Origin: Tritrichomonas foetus | Lineage: Eukaryota; Parabasalia; Tritrichomonadida; Tritrichomonadidae | Reading direction: 5' to 3' | NCBI GenBank assembly: GCA_001839685.1 | Contig: MLAK01001148.1 | Location: forward strand, 237,568-275,520 | Length of the DNA stretch: 37,953 nucleotides | Made by a program: the position numbers and the translations under genes | The notes under the pieces: model-generated | The model's database searches: none | Seen by the model: the letters and a program-made list of their open reading frames with translations, nothing else | What the model was told of the DNA's origin: nothing | In this document: piece by piece, positions 1-9,300 of the stretch | How positions within the stretch are numbered: the stretch's first letter is position 1 | Layout: every line of letters starts with the position of its first letter

Positions 1-160
1 CATTCTATCTTTTTATCATTCTCTCTTTTCATCATTCTATCTTTTTATCATTCTCTCTTTTCATCATTCTATCTTTTTATCATTCTCTCTTTTCATCATT
101 CTATCTTTTTATCATTCTCTCTTTTCATCATTCTATCTTTTTATCATTCTCTCTTTTTAT
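1..160. repeat. Tandem repeat, 32-bp unit made of two related 16-mers
   Basis: Five head-to-tail 32-bp units start at 1, 33, 65, 97 and 129; the last is slightly changed at its end (about 157-160). Each unit is itself two diverged 16-mers, CATTCTATCTTTTTAT and CATTCTCTCTTTTCAT, so the array is ten 16-mers. The top strand is almost purely pyrimidine apart from scattered A. The array reaches the left edge, so its true length is unknown. Confidence 0.95.
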
Positions 161-488
161 TTAACTTTTCTTTTAATTTATGTTTTCTCATTTTTTCATT
201 ATCATGAAATCAATCTAATGCAAATCTGCACTTTCCCTTTAGTTTTCACCGAAAAACTTTCTAGCGAACATTTCCACGATTCTAAAAAAATGAATTCAGA
301 AAGTTTAATCGAATTCTATCTTTTTCTGCCTGCATTTTCTTCTTCTTATCATAAAATCTGATGAACCAAGCAGTGATTAATTGAAAAAATTCAGTAATTT
401 ATGCAAAATTCAAACATTTTACTCTATATAAATCTAAATTCCATGATACAAGTATACAATGTTGGATGTTCATGATGAGTTTGCTTCA
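161..488. other. Intergenic, no gene seen
   Basis: AT-rich sequence between the tandem repeat and the 3' end of the methyltransferase-like gene. A plus-strand reading frame begins at 459 but lies mostly antisense to that gene, so I treat it as a shadow. I see no coding or RNA signal here. Confidence 0.6.
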
Positions 489-1541
489 TCACTTTTGGGC
501 AACAAGGAACTGGCATCTATAGTTTGTCTTAATATTGGTATTAGGGTTCTCTATGTAAGATGTCTCTATTCTGCTCTCACGAATAATAGTGAGCCCGGCA
601 TTTTGTGCAATTCGAGGAATATCATTGAAGCTCGCTTTTGCGAAGAAGTCATCGTCAGCGCGATGCATCATCAACGGACCAAGGTTTATCCAATAACCGC
701 CTGGTTTCAATACTTTAGAAATCAAATCAAGAAGATTTCTGACGTCTGGAACAACATCAATGAAAAAGCAGGTAACAACACCATCAAATTGGTTTTGTTG
801 GGAATTCTGCATACCATCAATGTCGCCTGCCATTAAAACTAACCGTTGATGTTCAATGAGGAATAGTGGGTCAATTACAGCATTTTCAATTTCACCATCA
901 ATTTCACCATTAGGTGAAATATTCTGAACTGGGTATCTCGGGAAAACTTCTGAAATTAACGAATCATTAAAGGATTCTAGACCGGAAATTTGGTGAATGA
1001 ATGGAAAAATTCGAAATTCTTTTTTATGTCGAAAAGCAATATGCGATATAACCAGCATAATGAAAGCGTTTTCGTTAGCGCATGCAATATAGCCAGCAGA
1101 TGCTATTTCGACAGCAAGTCTGCAAAGTCCGGCACCTGGAATTAATATTTTCGAATCTTGCGGTAAAAAATCTTTGAGAGCGGAAATAATCGGAGAATAC
1201 GTTTGCTGCCTTTCGATCTCACCAAGCGAAGTCCAATCACGCGATGCTGATTTTAGGGCAGACGAAAGCTGATGTAAATCGGTTGTATCAAATTCTTCTA
1301 TAGGCCGAGTCATTGGGAATTGGGGAATTGGGCCATTTCCAAAAGCTGCGGGTGCTTTTCGAGCCATATATTCAAAAAGATCGGCGTTTGAGTTAATTGC
1401 TTGGCGAATTTGCGAGATTTCTTCTTCTGTTCGATAACCAGTCGTTGAAAACTTCTCTAATTGCTTAATACAAGCTCCTCGGTAATGATTAAGTGTTGTG
1501 ACTAAGTCGCTGAATTCAAAGATTTCCCTCTGGCTCCACAT
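489..1541 (-). CDS. N2227-family SAM-dependent methyltransferase (carnosine N-methyltransferase-like)
   Basis: 350 residues, probably complete, from the ATG at 1541. The family moves a methyl group from S-adenosylmethionine; the animal member makes anserine from carnosine. Seen: a helical N-terminal region; the family's RDW...ER block at about 101-111 (RDWTSLGEIER); the SAM-binding loop IPGAGLCRLAVEIASAGY at 134-151 followed by ANEN; an acidic AGD at 238-240; a CFFID strand at 258-262; and GGYWINLGPL at 281-290, very close to the family's WINLGPL signature. The length suits the family. It is a soluble, single-domain enzyme with no targeting signal visible. The family assignment is strong; the substrate is inferred only, since carnosine itself is an animal dipeptide and a protist enzyme may act on another histidine-containing molecule. 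It converges with nothing on its left and is separated by about 490 bases from the mutase gene. Confidence 0.85.
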   Translation of the reverse strand: MWSQREIFEFSDLVTTLNHYRGACIKQLEKFSTTGYRTEEEISQIRQAINSNADLFEYMARKAPAAFGNGPIPQFPMTRPIEEFDTTDLHQLSSALKSASRDWTSLGEIERQQTYSPIISALKDFLPQDSKILIPGAGLCRLAVEIASAGYIACANENAFIMLVISHIAFRHKKEFRIFPFIHQISGLESFNDSLISEVFPRYPVQNISPNGEIDGEIENAVIDPLFLIEHQRLVLMAGDIDGMQNSQQNQFDGVVTCFFIDVVPDVRNLLDLISKVLKPGGYWINLGPLMMHRADDDFFAKASFNDIPRIAQNAGLTIIRESRIETSYIENPNTNIKTNYRCQFLVAQK

Positions 1542-2032
1542 TAATCGCTGAAGGAAAAAAAAATCCGAACAACTGCGTATTCAATTTTGAAGAGGAGATA
1601 AACGATAAGAAAATTCTCTCTGAAAGTTTTGTGATTCGTATTCGATCTTTGAGAAATTGTGTGCATTATAATCGTTATGGCTAGTAAATGAAATGTTTTT
1701 TCAGAATTTCACTTAAATATTTTTTCTTTCTCTGATTTTTCAAAATTGAAAGAGACTAATTGATTCGAGTTATTCAAATATATAAGCTCAAAAAGTTAAT
1801 TTGAATAGCTTTTTCTATTGTGAAGTGGCTATTTAATTAAATCAATAGAAATTGAGATTCTTATTCCATTCAAAACATTTAACAATTCTGAAACACGATT
1901 CAATGAAAGTCCAACAAATTAAATTCTTCTCAACATATTCTGATAGTTCATATTCTCATCGTTTTTTTTCACAGATTTGAAACAATTTGCTATCAAATAA
2001 AATCCTATTCAATTTTAACATCAATCTTATAA
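1542..2032. other. Divergent intergenic region
   Basis: AT-rich spacer between the divergent methyltransferase (minus) and mutase (plus) genes; it must hold both promoters. TCA trinucleotides sit close to both starts: TTCAGCGATTAATG on the minus strand and CATCAATCTTATAAATG on the plus strand. These are initiator-like but not a perfect match to TCA-Y-W. No ORF or RNA gene was seen. Confidence 0.6.
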
Positions 2033-3442
2033 ATGTCCGCTCCACCAGCTGGAACACTCATGCTCACAATCTCTGGTATCAGAGGAATCGTTGGCGACTC
2101 CCTCACACCAGAAATAGTTAACCGCTATGTTTCCACATTCGCTGCTCTCCAAAAGACAAAGAATCACGGAAACCTCATCATCCTCGGCTATGACACACGC
2201 CCAGCCGTCGCATGGATCAAACACTGCGCCATCGGAGCCCTCGTTGCCGCTGGCCTTGAAGTCCTCGACATTGGCGTCGTTCCAACACCAACTGTCCAAC
2301 TCATCGTCCAAGAACGTAAAGCCGCCGGTGGTATCATCGTCACAGCCTCCCACAACCCACAAATGTGGTGCGGTCTCAAGTTCGTCGAATGGACAGGCAT
2401 CTTCTTGAATCAAGAATCATGTGATGCCATTTTCAAGGACCAACCACTCGTCTATGCTCCACACAACGAACTCGGAAAGCTTGAGAACTGGGAAGGAGCC
2501 ATCGGCTTACACATCGACAGAATCAACGAACTCCCATATGTCAACAAAGACCTCATCGTCAAGCAAAACTTCAAAGTTGCTGTTGATACAATCAACGGCG
2601 CTGGTTCCCTCGCCATTCCACGCATCCTTCACTTCTTCGGCTGCACATTGAAGGAAATCAATACAGAGCCAACAGGCATCTTCGCCCACACACCAGAACC
2701 AATTCCAGAGAATCTCACCCAACTCCGCGAGCTTTCAAAGGGCTGCGACTTCGGCGTTGCTGTCGATCCAGACTCAGATCGCTGCGTTCTCATTGACGAA
2801 AAGGGCGAGCCACTTGTTGAAGAATACACACTTGCTCTTTCCGTCCACCTTCTTCTTTCCAAGTTCGGCGTCAAAACACCAGTCTGCCGCAACACATCCT
2901 CATCAAGAGCAATTGACGACATTTGCGCCCAAAATGGTGTTACATGCTACGGAACAGCCATTGGTGAAGTCAACGTTGCTGTGAAGATGACAGAAGTCAA
3001 CTCAACAATCGGCGGTGAAGGAAACGGCGGTGTCATGCTCGCACCACTTCACATTGGACGTGACGCCCTTGTTGCCGTCGCTCTCGTTCTTCAGCTCTTC
3101 GCAATGGAACGTGAAAAGAATCCAAACATCAAGATTTCAGAAATTAAGGCCGCTCTCCCACAATGGAGAATCTCCAAGAGCAAAATTGACCTTCCAAAGA
3201 CTTGCCCAATCCAAAAATTGATCGACACTTGGGAAGCCAACATCGTCAAGGAATACGGCGATAAGGTCAAGCTCAACAAGGTCGATGGACTCAGAGTTGA
3301 TCACCCAGACTGGTGGGTACACGTCAGAAAATCAAACACAGAACCAGTTATCAGAGTCATCGGCGAAGGTCATACACAAGAAGAAGCAGATGCTGTCTGC
3401 AAGAAAGTTTTCGATCAATTCCAGGAATTGATGAAGCAATAA
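2033..3442 (+). CDS. Phosphohexomutase: phosphoglucosamine mutase / phosphomannomutase, GlmM-like
   Basis: 469 residues, full length for the alpha-D-phosphohexomutase superfamily, which moves phosphate between C6 and C1 of hexoses for UDP-GlcNAc or GDP-mannose supply in the cytosol. All four active-site loops are visible: phosphoserine loop TASHNP at 104-109 (Ser106 the phosphate carrier); metal loop DPDSDR at 245-250; sugar-specificity loop GEGNGGVM at 328-335; phosphate-binding loop RKSNTEPVIRV at about 432-442. The GEGNGG loop and the DPD-x-DR form resemble archaeal/bacterial GlmM rather than eukaryotic PAGM, which suggests lateral origin (inference). The metal loop has Ser where Gly is usual. 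Codons are strongly C-ending (ATC, CTC, GGC), unlike most neighbours, as expected for high expression. The start ATG follows TCAATCTTATAA. The stop is part of TAAAAG, which could hold a UAAA-type polyadenylation signal. Confidence 0.92.
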   Translation: MSAPPAGTLMLTISGIRGIVGDSLTPEIVNRYVSTFAALQKTKNHGNLIILGYDTRPAVAWIKHCAIGALVAAGLEVLDIGVVPTPTVQLIVQERKAAGGIIVTASHNPQMWCGLKFVEWTGIFLNQESCDAIFKDQPLVYAPHNELGKLENWEGAIGLHIDRINELPYVNKDLIVKQNFKVAVDTINGAGSLAIPRILHFFGCTLKEINTEPTGIFAHTPEPIPENLTQLRELSKGCDFGVAVDPDSDRCVLIDEKGEPLVEEYTLALSVHLLLSKFGVKTPVCRNTSSSRAIDDICAQNGVTCYGTAIGEVNVAVKMTEVNSTIGGEGNGGVMLAPLHIGRDALVAVALVLQLFAMEREKNPNIKISEIKAALPQWRISKSKIDLPKTCPIQKLIDTWEANIVKEYGDKVKLNKVDGLRVDHPDWWVHVRKSNTEPVIRVIGEGHTQEEADAVCKKVFDQFQELMKQ

Positions 3443-3868
3443 AAGTAAGGTGAAATTTATGAATTTATCGCTTCTTTTTCAATTTTAATTTCATACTTTG
3501 AAGCAAATTCCCTTCATTCTTTATCAAATTGATTTCCTAGATTTTTTTTGAGTTTGGTTTTCCATCAAATGGGCTGCTTGTTGGAGACCAATGAAATCAT
3601 GGCTATCATTTGGGAAATGGGAATAGCTTTTTCACATATTCAATGCTAGCTGTCCGATTTTTTTTTAAGTAAAATGTTGAAAATCTAATGTATTTCATTT
3701 TTGTTGTGTCAAGCAGAGTGCTGAAATATATTATTGGAATCCTTGCTTTTGATGAGCCATTTTGAAATGCAGAGTACCATAAAAGAAGCAAAAAATGGAA
3801 AAAGGATGAGGAAAGAAATAGAATGGTGACAATAGAGTTTAGAAATAGCAATTTCATAAAAAAAGTGC
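3443..3868. other. Convergent intergenic region
   Basis: AT-rich 3' spacer between the convergent mutase and small membrane protein genes. An 88-codon minus-strand frame (3606-3872) is Phe/Leu/Lys-rich, appears not to start with ATG and looks like a chance frame in AT-rich DNA. Nothing else was seen. Confidence 0.6.
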
Positions 3869-4195
3869 TCAAAGATGAGAATACTCATCTTGAACGATGC
3901 GGCGGGAGCAGAAACGAACAGTTAAATCAACAATTATGGCAACAGCGAGAATAGTAAATCCAATGGCATATCGAACTGAGTCTTTTGCGTCGCCGCCGAG
4001 TTCTTCAACACATCGCTTTGTGCGTTCCATTTCGGGATTGTCGCATTTTATTTCGGTATCGTTCACGAAGAGACATTTACTCGTTGATGGGCAAAAATAG
4101 CAATCCTTAACTTCCAAACAGCTCAGACAGTTTGTTTTTACCGCGCATGTGGCCGAATCGGACGAAACAAATCCTGCTAAAAGAGCAAAAAACAT
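3869..4195 (-). CDS. Small type I membrane protein with Cys-rich PSI-like domain (PTTG1IP-like)
   Basis: 108 residues from the ATG at 4195. Residues 1-15 form a short signal peptide (MFFALLAGFVSSDSA). The ectodomain (16-74) has eight cysteines at 17, 23, 26, 32, 35, 41, 51 and 62, with the C-x5-C-x2-C-x5-C-x2-C-x5-C spacing of PSI-type domains. One membrane segment (about 75-94) is followed by a basic stop-transfer stretch (RFCSRR) and a 10-residue tail ending YSHL, which fits the YxxPhi sorting motif. This layout (signal, Cys-rich PSI-like domain, one helix, tail with tyrosine motif) matches PTTG1IP-type proteins, which shuttle through Golgi and endosomes; human members are longer. Function here is unknown. 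It is divergent from the ThiI-like gene, and TCAAAA sits just before its ATG. Alternative: an unrelated small Cys-rich surface protein. Confidence 0.72.
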   Translation of the reverse strand: MFFALLAGFVSSDSATCAVKTNCLSCLEVKDCYFCPSTSKCLFVNDTEIKCDNPEMERTKRCVEELGGDAKDSVRYAIGFTILAVAIIVDLTVRFCSRRIVQDEYSHL

Positions 4196-4722
4196 CTTTT
4201 TTTTGATTTACGAAATTCAAATTCAAAGGAAATAAGCGGTTAGGAGCAGTTGTTTCAACTACTAGAGAATTTTCTTATCAAAAAGTGGAAATTGTTGTGA
4301 TTTCAATATTGATTTTGAGAAGTATTTTCATCATCTTCTTTTCATTGAGTTCTTGACATATTGATCTATAATTACTGCACCACTATTGACAGACATAGCT
4401 TTATATTTTGGCAGATAAAAAATGGTCTAAATAAGGATAAAAAGAACTCTTCCTGTCATCATTTCTCAAGATAATATTCATAGATTTCATTCAAATATCA
4501 TTCAAAATATCATGGAAATATCATTCAAATTCCAATCACAGACTGAACAATTGTGACAACCATTTATCGATTTCATAGAAACAAAGACCAGTTATACAAG
4601 CAAAAATTCATAAACTATAGAAATAAAATTTCTGATTGTATCGATACACATAGAAAAAATTCAAAAAACCTTAATTTTTGGTCGACCAAACTTCTTCTGA
4701 TTTGTTCCACTCAAAAAAAATT
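4196..4722. other. Divergent intergenic region with short ATCATTCAAA repeats
   Basis: Holds the promoters of the small membrane protein (minus) and the ThiI-like gene (plus). Around 4484-4532 there are three imperfect copies of ATCATTCAAA. Both flanking ATGs are preceded within about 15 bases by TCAAAA (AAATCAAAAAAAAGATG on the minus strand; CACTCAAAAAAAATTATG on the plus strand), a symmetry that may mark the transcription starts. No coding sequence was seen. Confidence 0.5.
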
Positions 4723-6180
4723 ATGACTGATCAAGAAAAAAGCTCTCCTATCCCACTACAAGATTCCAACACCGAAGCAAATAATCATGTAAACGATAAT
4801 ACAGGCAGTAACGAAAATAATCGCGCGCAAAAGAATGAACAAAGAAACCAAAGAGGAAAAAGAGGATTCAATAAAAGACAAGGCAAGAAAGAAAGAAACG
4901 CAAAGAAGGAAAAAGAGCCAAAAGAAACAATAGATGATATCGACGAAACAACCGCACCAAAAACGCTTTTCTACTTCCATCCCGACGAGCTTTGGCTGAA
5001 AGGCAAAAATAAGCCAATGTTCGTCCAAGCTCTCCAATCGAATATGAACAGACAATACAAGCTCGCTAACATCAAAGACTTCAAAGTAACACACGAGAAC
5101 GATCAAATGTTCCTGACATGCAATCCGGAAGATGAAGAAAAAATTATCGAAGTTTCGAAGAAAATTTTCGGAATTTGTAATTTCGGAAGATGTTATCGTA
5201 TTCAAAAAGACATGGAAACACTAAAAAGTGAATGTCTTAAAAAATTCAGCGAATTCCATCAAATTCACAAAGTTTCTTCATTTCGTGTTGAATGTTCACG
5301 ACAGGATAAAAAATTTGAATTAACATCACCAGAAATTTGTAAGCTCATTGGTGAAGTTATATTCACAAATTTGAATATTCCTGCCAAAATGAAAGAACCT
5401 GAAGTGTCACTTTTTATTGAAGTTCGACACAAATGTTTCCTTTTCTATTATGAAAAGATTGATGGAGCCCACGGGCTTCCAGTTGGATCATCCGGGCGAA
5501 CAGCAGTTTTGCTGAGTGGTGGATTTGATTCGCCCGTTGCCGCCTGGACTGTTATGAGGCGCGGGTGTGCCGCCAGATTGATTCATTTCCACTCTGCTCC
5601 ATTTGGCGAATGGAAGTCGTCTGTTTCGAAAGTACGCAAAATCGTGCAGCAGTTGTCGCTCTGGGGCGGTCCTCTGAAGTTCTATGCTGTTCCAATCGGC
5701 GAGCAACAACGAATTATTGCAAAAGACGCGCCTGAAAGATTGCGTGTTACACTTTATCGTCGTTTAATGCTGAGGATTGCACGTGAAATTAGTGAGAAAG
5801 AAAGATGCATTTCTTTAACAACTGGTGATTCACTTGGACAAGTCGCCTCCCAAACGATCGAATCAATGACTACAATCCAATCAGTCATTTCGCCATTTTT
5901 GGTCATGAGACCACTAATCGGTTCAAATAAAACATCAATTATTAAAAAAGCAAGAAGAATTGGAACACACGACATATCAGTACTTCCAGCAGGCGACTGT
6001 TGTTCCCACATGCTGCCAAAGAAGCCAGCAACAAAGCCATCAATTGAGGAAGCTGAAGAAGGCGAAAAGAATTTGAACATCGAAGAGATGGTACAGTCTG
6101 CTATTGCAGCAATGCAACTGATTGATATCAATGAACCATGGAACGATGAAGATGACGAAGTTCTCTCCTGTCCACTTTGA
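4723..6180 (+). CDS. thiI: ThiI-type tRNA 4-thiouridine sulfurtransferase (THUMP + PP-loop), no rhodanese domain
   Basis: 485 residues from the ATG at 4723 (an in-frame TTG at 4678 is an unlikely start). ThiI adenylates U8 of tRNA and inserts sulfur to give s4U; in bacteria with a rhodanese domain it also serves thiamine synthesis. Seen: a Lys/Glu/Asn-rich, probably disordered tail (1-75); the ThiI N-terminal block with LWLKGKN near 90; a THUMP region (about 110-245); the PP-loop LLSGGFDSPVAAW at about 263-275; the LYRRLMLRIA block (344-353), followed by TGDSLGQVASQTIE (367-380); and the RPLIG...IGTHDIS...DCC block, with Cys426-Cys427 where ThiI has its catalytic Cys. There is no C-terminal rhodanese domain, but a lone Cys483 lies three residues from the end. 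ThiI is not a usual eukaryotic enzyme, so lateral acquisition is likely. Codon use and the lack of contamination signs suggest a resident gene. Confidence 0.9.
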   Translation: MTDQEKSSPIPLQDSNTEANNHVNDNTGSNENNRAQKNEQRNQRGKRGFNKRQGKKERNAKKEKEPKETIDDIDETTAPKTLFYFHPDELWLKGKNKPMFVQALQSNMNRQYKLANIKDFKVTHENDQMFLTCNPEDEEKIIEVSKKIFGICNFGRCYRIQKDMETLKSECLKKFSEFHQIHKVSSFRVECSRQDKKFELTSPEICKLIGEVIFTNLNIPAKMKEPEVSLFIEVRHKCFLFYYEKIDGAHGLPVGSSGRTAVLLSGGFDSPVAAWTVMRRGCAARLIHFHSAPFGEWKSSVSKVRKIVQQLSLWGGPLKFYAVPIGEQQRIIAKDAPERLRVTLYRRLMLRIAREISEKERCISLTTGDSLGQVASQTIESMTTIQSVISPFLVMRPLIGSNKTSIIKKARRIGTHDISVLPAGDCCSHMLPKKPATKPSIEEAEEGEKNLNIEEMVQSAIAAMQLIDINEPWNDEDDEVLSCPL

Positions 6181-6363
6181 ACATGTTGAGTAATAAATTA
6201 AGTTTTATTTTTTTTTCATATTCTTTCACTCTAACACAATTTTTTGACATCTTGATCAAAAAACTAAAATATTTCCTAATAAATAAAGAAAGAAAAAAAG
6301 AAAGAAAATAAACAATTTATAAAAACAAAAACAAAAAACAAATAAATAGCATAAACAAAATAA
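6181..6363. other. Short convergent spacer
   Basis: A/T-rich 3' region between the convergent ThiI-like and HECT genes, mostly A-rich simple sequence (AAACAAAAACAAA). AATAAA-like strings occur on both strands and may serve 3'-end formation. No gene. Confidence 0.6.
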
Positions 6364-9300
6364 TCAACGATTCTCAAATGTTCCTGTATATTCAATTGCC
6401 ACAATAATCATTTGAAATGCTTTTTCGTATGAGGAATATTGTGGCATGTGGAATTGGTTGAAGCATGTTGAAGATGTTGGTAGCCTGTCTCTTTGACCGT
6501 TTGCCACATCAACTTTAATATATAAGTCATCATGTGCTTGAGTTGGAAGTCGTACTCTTCCAGTTGCAAATTTGAGGAGCGCAGACCTCTGCTCCGATGT
6601 CATCGATTGTAAGGCACGTAAGAAATATTCTTGTTGTTCAGACGAAACTTCAAATCGAATGATCTTTTTCATTGCTTCGAAAGTGATTTCTTTATTTCCA
6701 CAAGCAGAAAACTCAATCATTTCTCCTGTAATAAATGCAGGTGGCTTGAAATTCAGGTTTTCCCATAAACCAACTCTCATTGCTTCAAGATTTTGCCTCA
6801 TTTCACCAAGTCTGTATTCATTTGCAAGAGAAATAAATTCACTCACATTTGCAAGAGTTACTTTCTCAAGTCTTCCTCTTTGTGTCAATGGAACTTCTTG
6901 TCCTCGAGAGTCATAAATTACAAAGCGAAGGTTAAACTTTGCTTGAAAAGTTGTCTCATCCATATCACTTCGCGAAGCTTCAATTAGAGAAGAAATAAGT
7001 GTTTGGTAATTTGTATCAATCTCAAAAATATTTTCAATTGATAAACCACTTCCAGCCAAATATTCCCAAACAAGTGGAGCAATGTTTAAATCTTGAACTA
7101 TTGAAGAGCGAATACAGATTCCGATTAAAACACCTGCAAATTTATATTGGCTCAATGCATTTGTTATTCTTGGATCAGAAATTGGAATAACGAATTCGCG
7201 GTTATTTCCCACATCATTTCGTGCATTGGGCACAGGTATAAATAAGCCACAATTTGGGGAAATTAAATCTGTTGCTGCTTCAGAGACAAGTTCTCTAGCT
7301 GGACCTCCTGCATCAATTCCACTTTCACCAATAAGATTAACACGCCATGGTTTGTCACCTCGACGTCGAAAATGATGTGGATCTTTGTAACATCGAGTTA
7401 ATTGAGCAATAATGGTCATTTGAATATTATCCGATGTACCTGATCGAACTTCATAAGCTTCACGACGATTTATCTGTATTTCGTTCGTTTCGTCGTTACT
7501 TTGTAAGTCAATTAATTGTCTGAAGCGACTAGTTCTTAAAGACATGGACATAGACTGACACAAACATTTCAAAGAAGGGTCACTTTCAAACGATATTTTA
7601 TCATAATATAAAAGCCAATTAAGTGCAAACAAAAGAGTTGATCGAATGCAAAGTAAATGGATCGGTAATGGAAATATCGATCGAAGTAAAAATTTAGGTG
7701 AAATAGTTAATGAAATAGTAGGTGATGAAAAATCAGAAATAGGGAAACAAGATAACAATTTTTCATCATCACTAATATTCCAATGTAAAACAAGTCTTGT
7801 GATATCTGATACGAAATTATCTCGATACTTTTGAATGAATGAATCATGTGGTTTTTCTTCTTTTGAATATAAAGAAAAAGCAAAATTCTCCCATGAAGTA
7901 TCAGAAGTCATTTCTAAGTATAGAACTGGACCATTGACAGTAATTTTATCATCTGATGAAGGATCAAGTGCATTGACCAAACCATTTTCAAAATTATCTG
8001 AATTTTCAATTGAGTGACAATAACGGATATTTGGTTTGGGATTTTCTGCGCAGTCAAAAACAACTGATTTTGGAACATAAAATAAAAAAGTAACTTCAAT
8101 AATTTTTTGGGTAAGGATTTTTGTCTCAAATGGTGGATACCATGTTGAATATTGGGCCCATAAATGAAGAAGTAGATGGAATGGATATCCTTCGATAGAT
8201 GTTCTTGGTTTCAACAAGCGCTTTAATTTTCCACCAAGCTGCCCACAATCACTACTATCATTAGATGGTGGAAGTTCCTGTGGAAGTGGTGGTGAAGGAA
8301 GCCCAAATGGTCCATCTTCAACTTGGACAATTTCCCTTTTATCAGCTTCGGTAAGAAATTCTGGGAAATACTTCTTCAGTGGAAGAAGCATACGTTCATC
8401 CCACATCATTTGTTGCTCTTCAAGGAATTGTCCAATAAATGGGAATTTATGACTTTTCGTATATAACGCTAATAATGAGAGTTTTATTGGCATATCATCA
8501 GCGAAATCAGACCCTGAAGTCGGAAGAGATGTACGTAAAAATTTAAGAACATCTTGTCCGAAGTAGAAAAAGAAAGGAGATTCTGCAATGAATGAATCTA
8601 TATATAATTGATACAGCTTTACACGGATTTTATGAAGTTTATTATTATCAATTAAATCAATATTTTGAACTAAATAATTAATAAAGTACTTAAATGATAC
8701 ACCAAGGAAGAAAAATGAGCCAAATAATGATTCATTTGATGAGAAAACAGGCAAAACTACAATTGAAACACCATCAGCATAGTGAACTAATTCAATTGAA
8801 GTAATAGAATCAGAATTCACTAATAAAACATTATTAGAGATCTTTGCTGTTTGAATCGTTTGATTAACTACATAATTCACATTTACAAAATGTGGTGCTT
8901 TTCGAGAAAATCCAGTTTTGAATATAATTAACGATGTTGCACCAGGAATTGAGATATGTTTTGGTTCTGATAATGATAAAAGTGGGGAAAAAACAGCAGA
9001 TGAATGATTTTGAGAAATAAAATGCGATTGCGGCATTGAAAATTGATGTTCAAGATAAGAAAACCACAAATCGATGACATTCGGAATCTGTGAAGTGGTT
9101 TGGAAATAAGAAAAGATATTATTTAATGAGGCTTTGTGAATATAGCGAGTTGATGAAGCCATTTGGTTTCGATCTAAAATATTAAATCCAAAATTAACTG
9201 GTGAAATTGCCTCATTAATTAATTGGAAATGCAAAGGTTCTAAAAATAGCATTAAATAAAGTGAATATTCAATTAATTTTAATGTATCCAAATTAAATGA

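Noticed and set aside
1..160. CRISPR-like array
   Set aside because: Units are contiguous with no unique spacers, in a eukaryotic context; it is a plain tandem repeat.
459..836. 125-codon plus-strand frame from an ATG
   Set aside because: It lies almost wholly antisense to the methyltransferase-like gene, whose conserved motifs run through the same bases.
2127..2984. Several 60-128-codon frames overlapping the mutase on both strands
   Set aside because: Ser/Thr- or Trp/Asp-biased translations are the out-of-frame echo of a C-rich gene; the mutase's four active-site loops fix the true frame.
3606..3872. 88-codon minus-strand frame with a hydrophobic start
   Set aside because: It does not appear to begin with ATG, is low-complexity, lies in a 3' spacer and resembles no family.
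4678..4722. N-terminal extension of the ThiI-like gene by 15 codons
   Set aside because: The extension begins with TTG; the first ATG at 4723 has a TCAAAA leader directly upstream.
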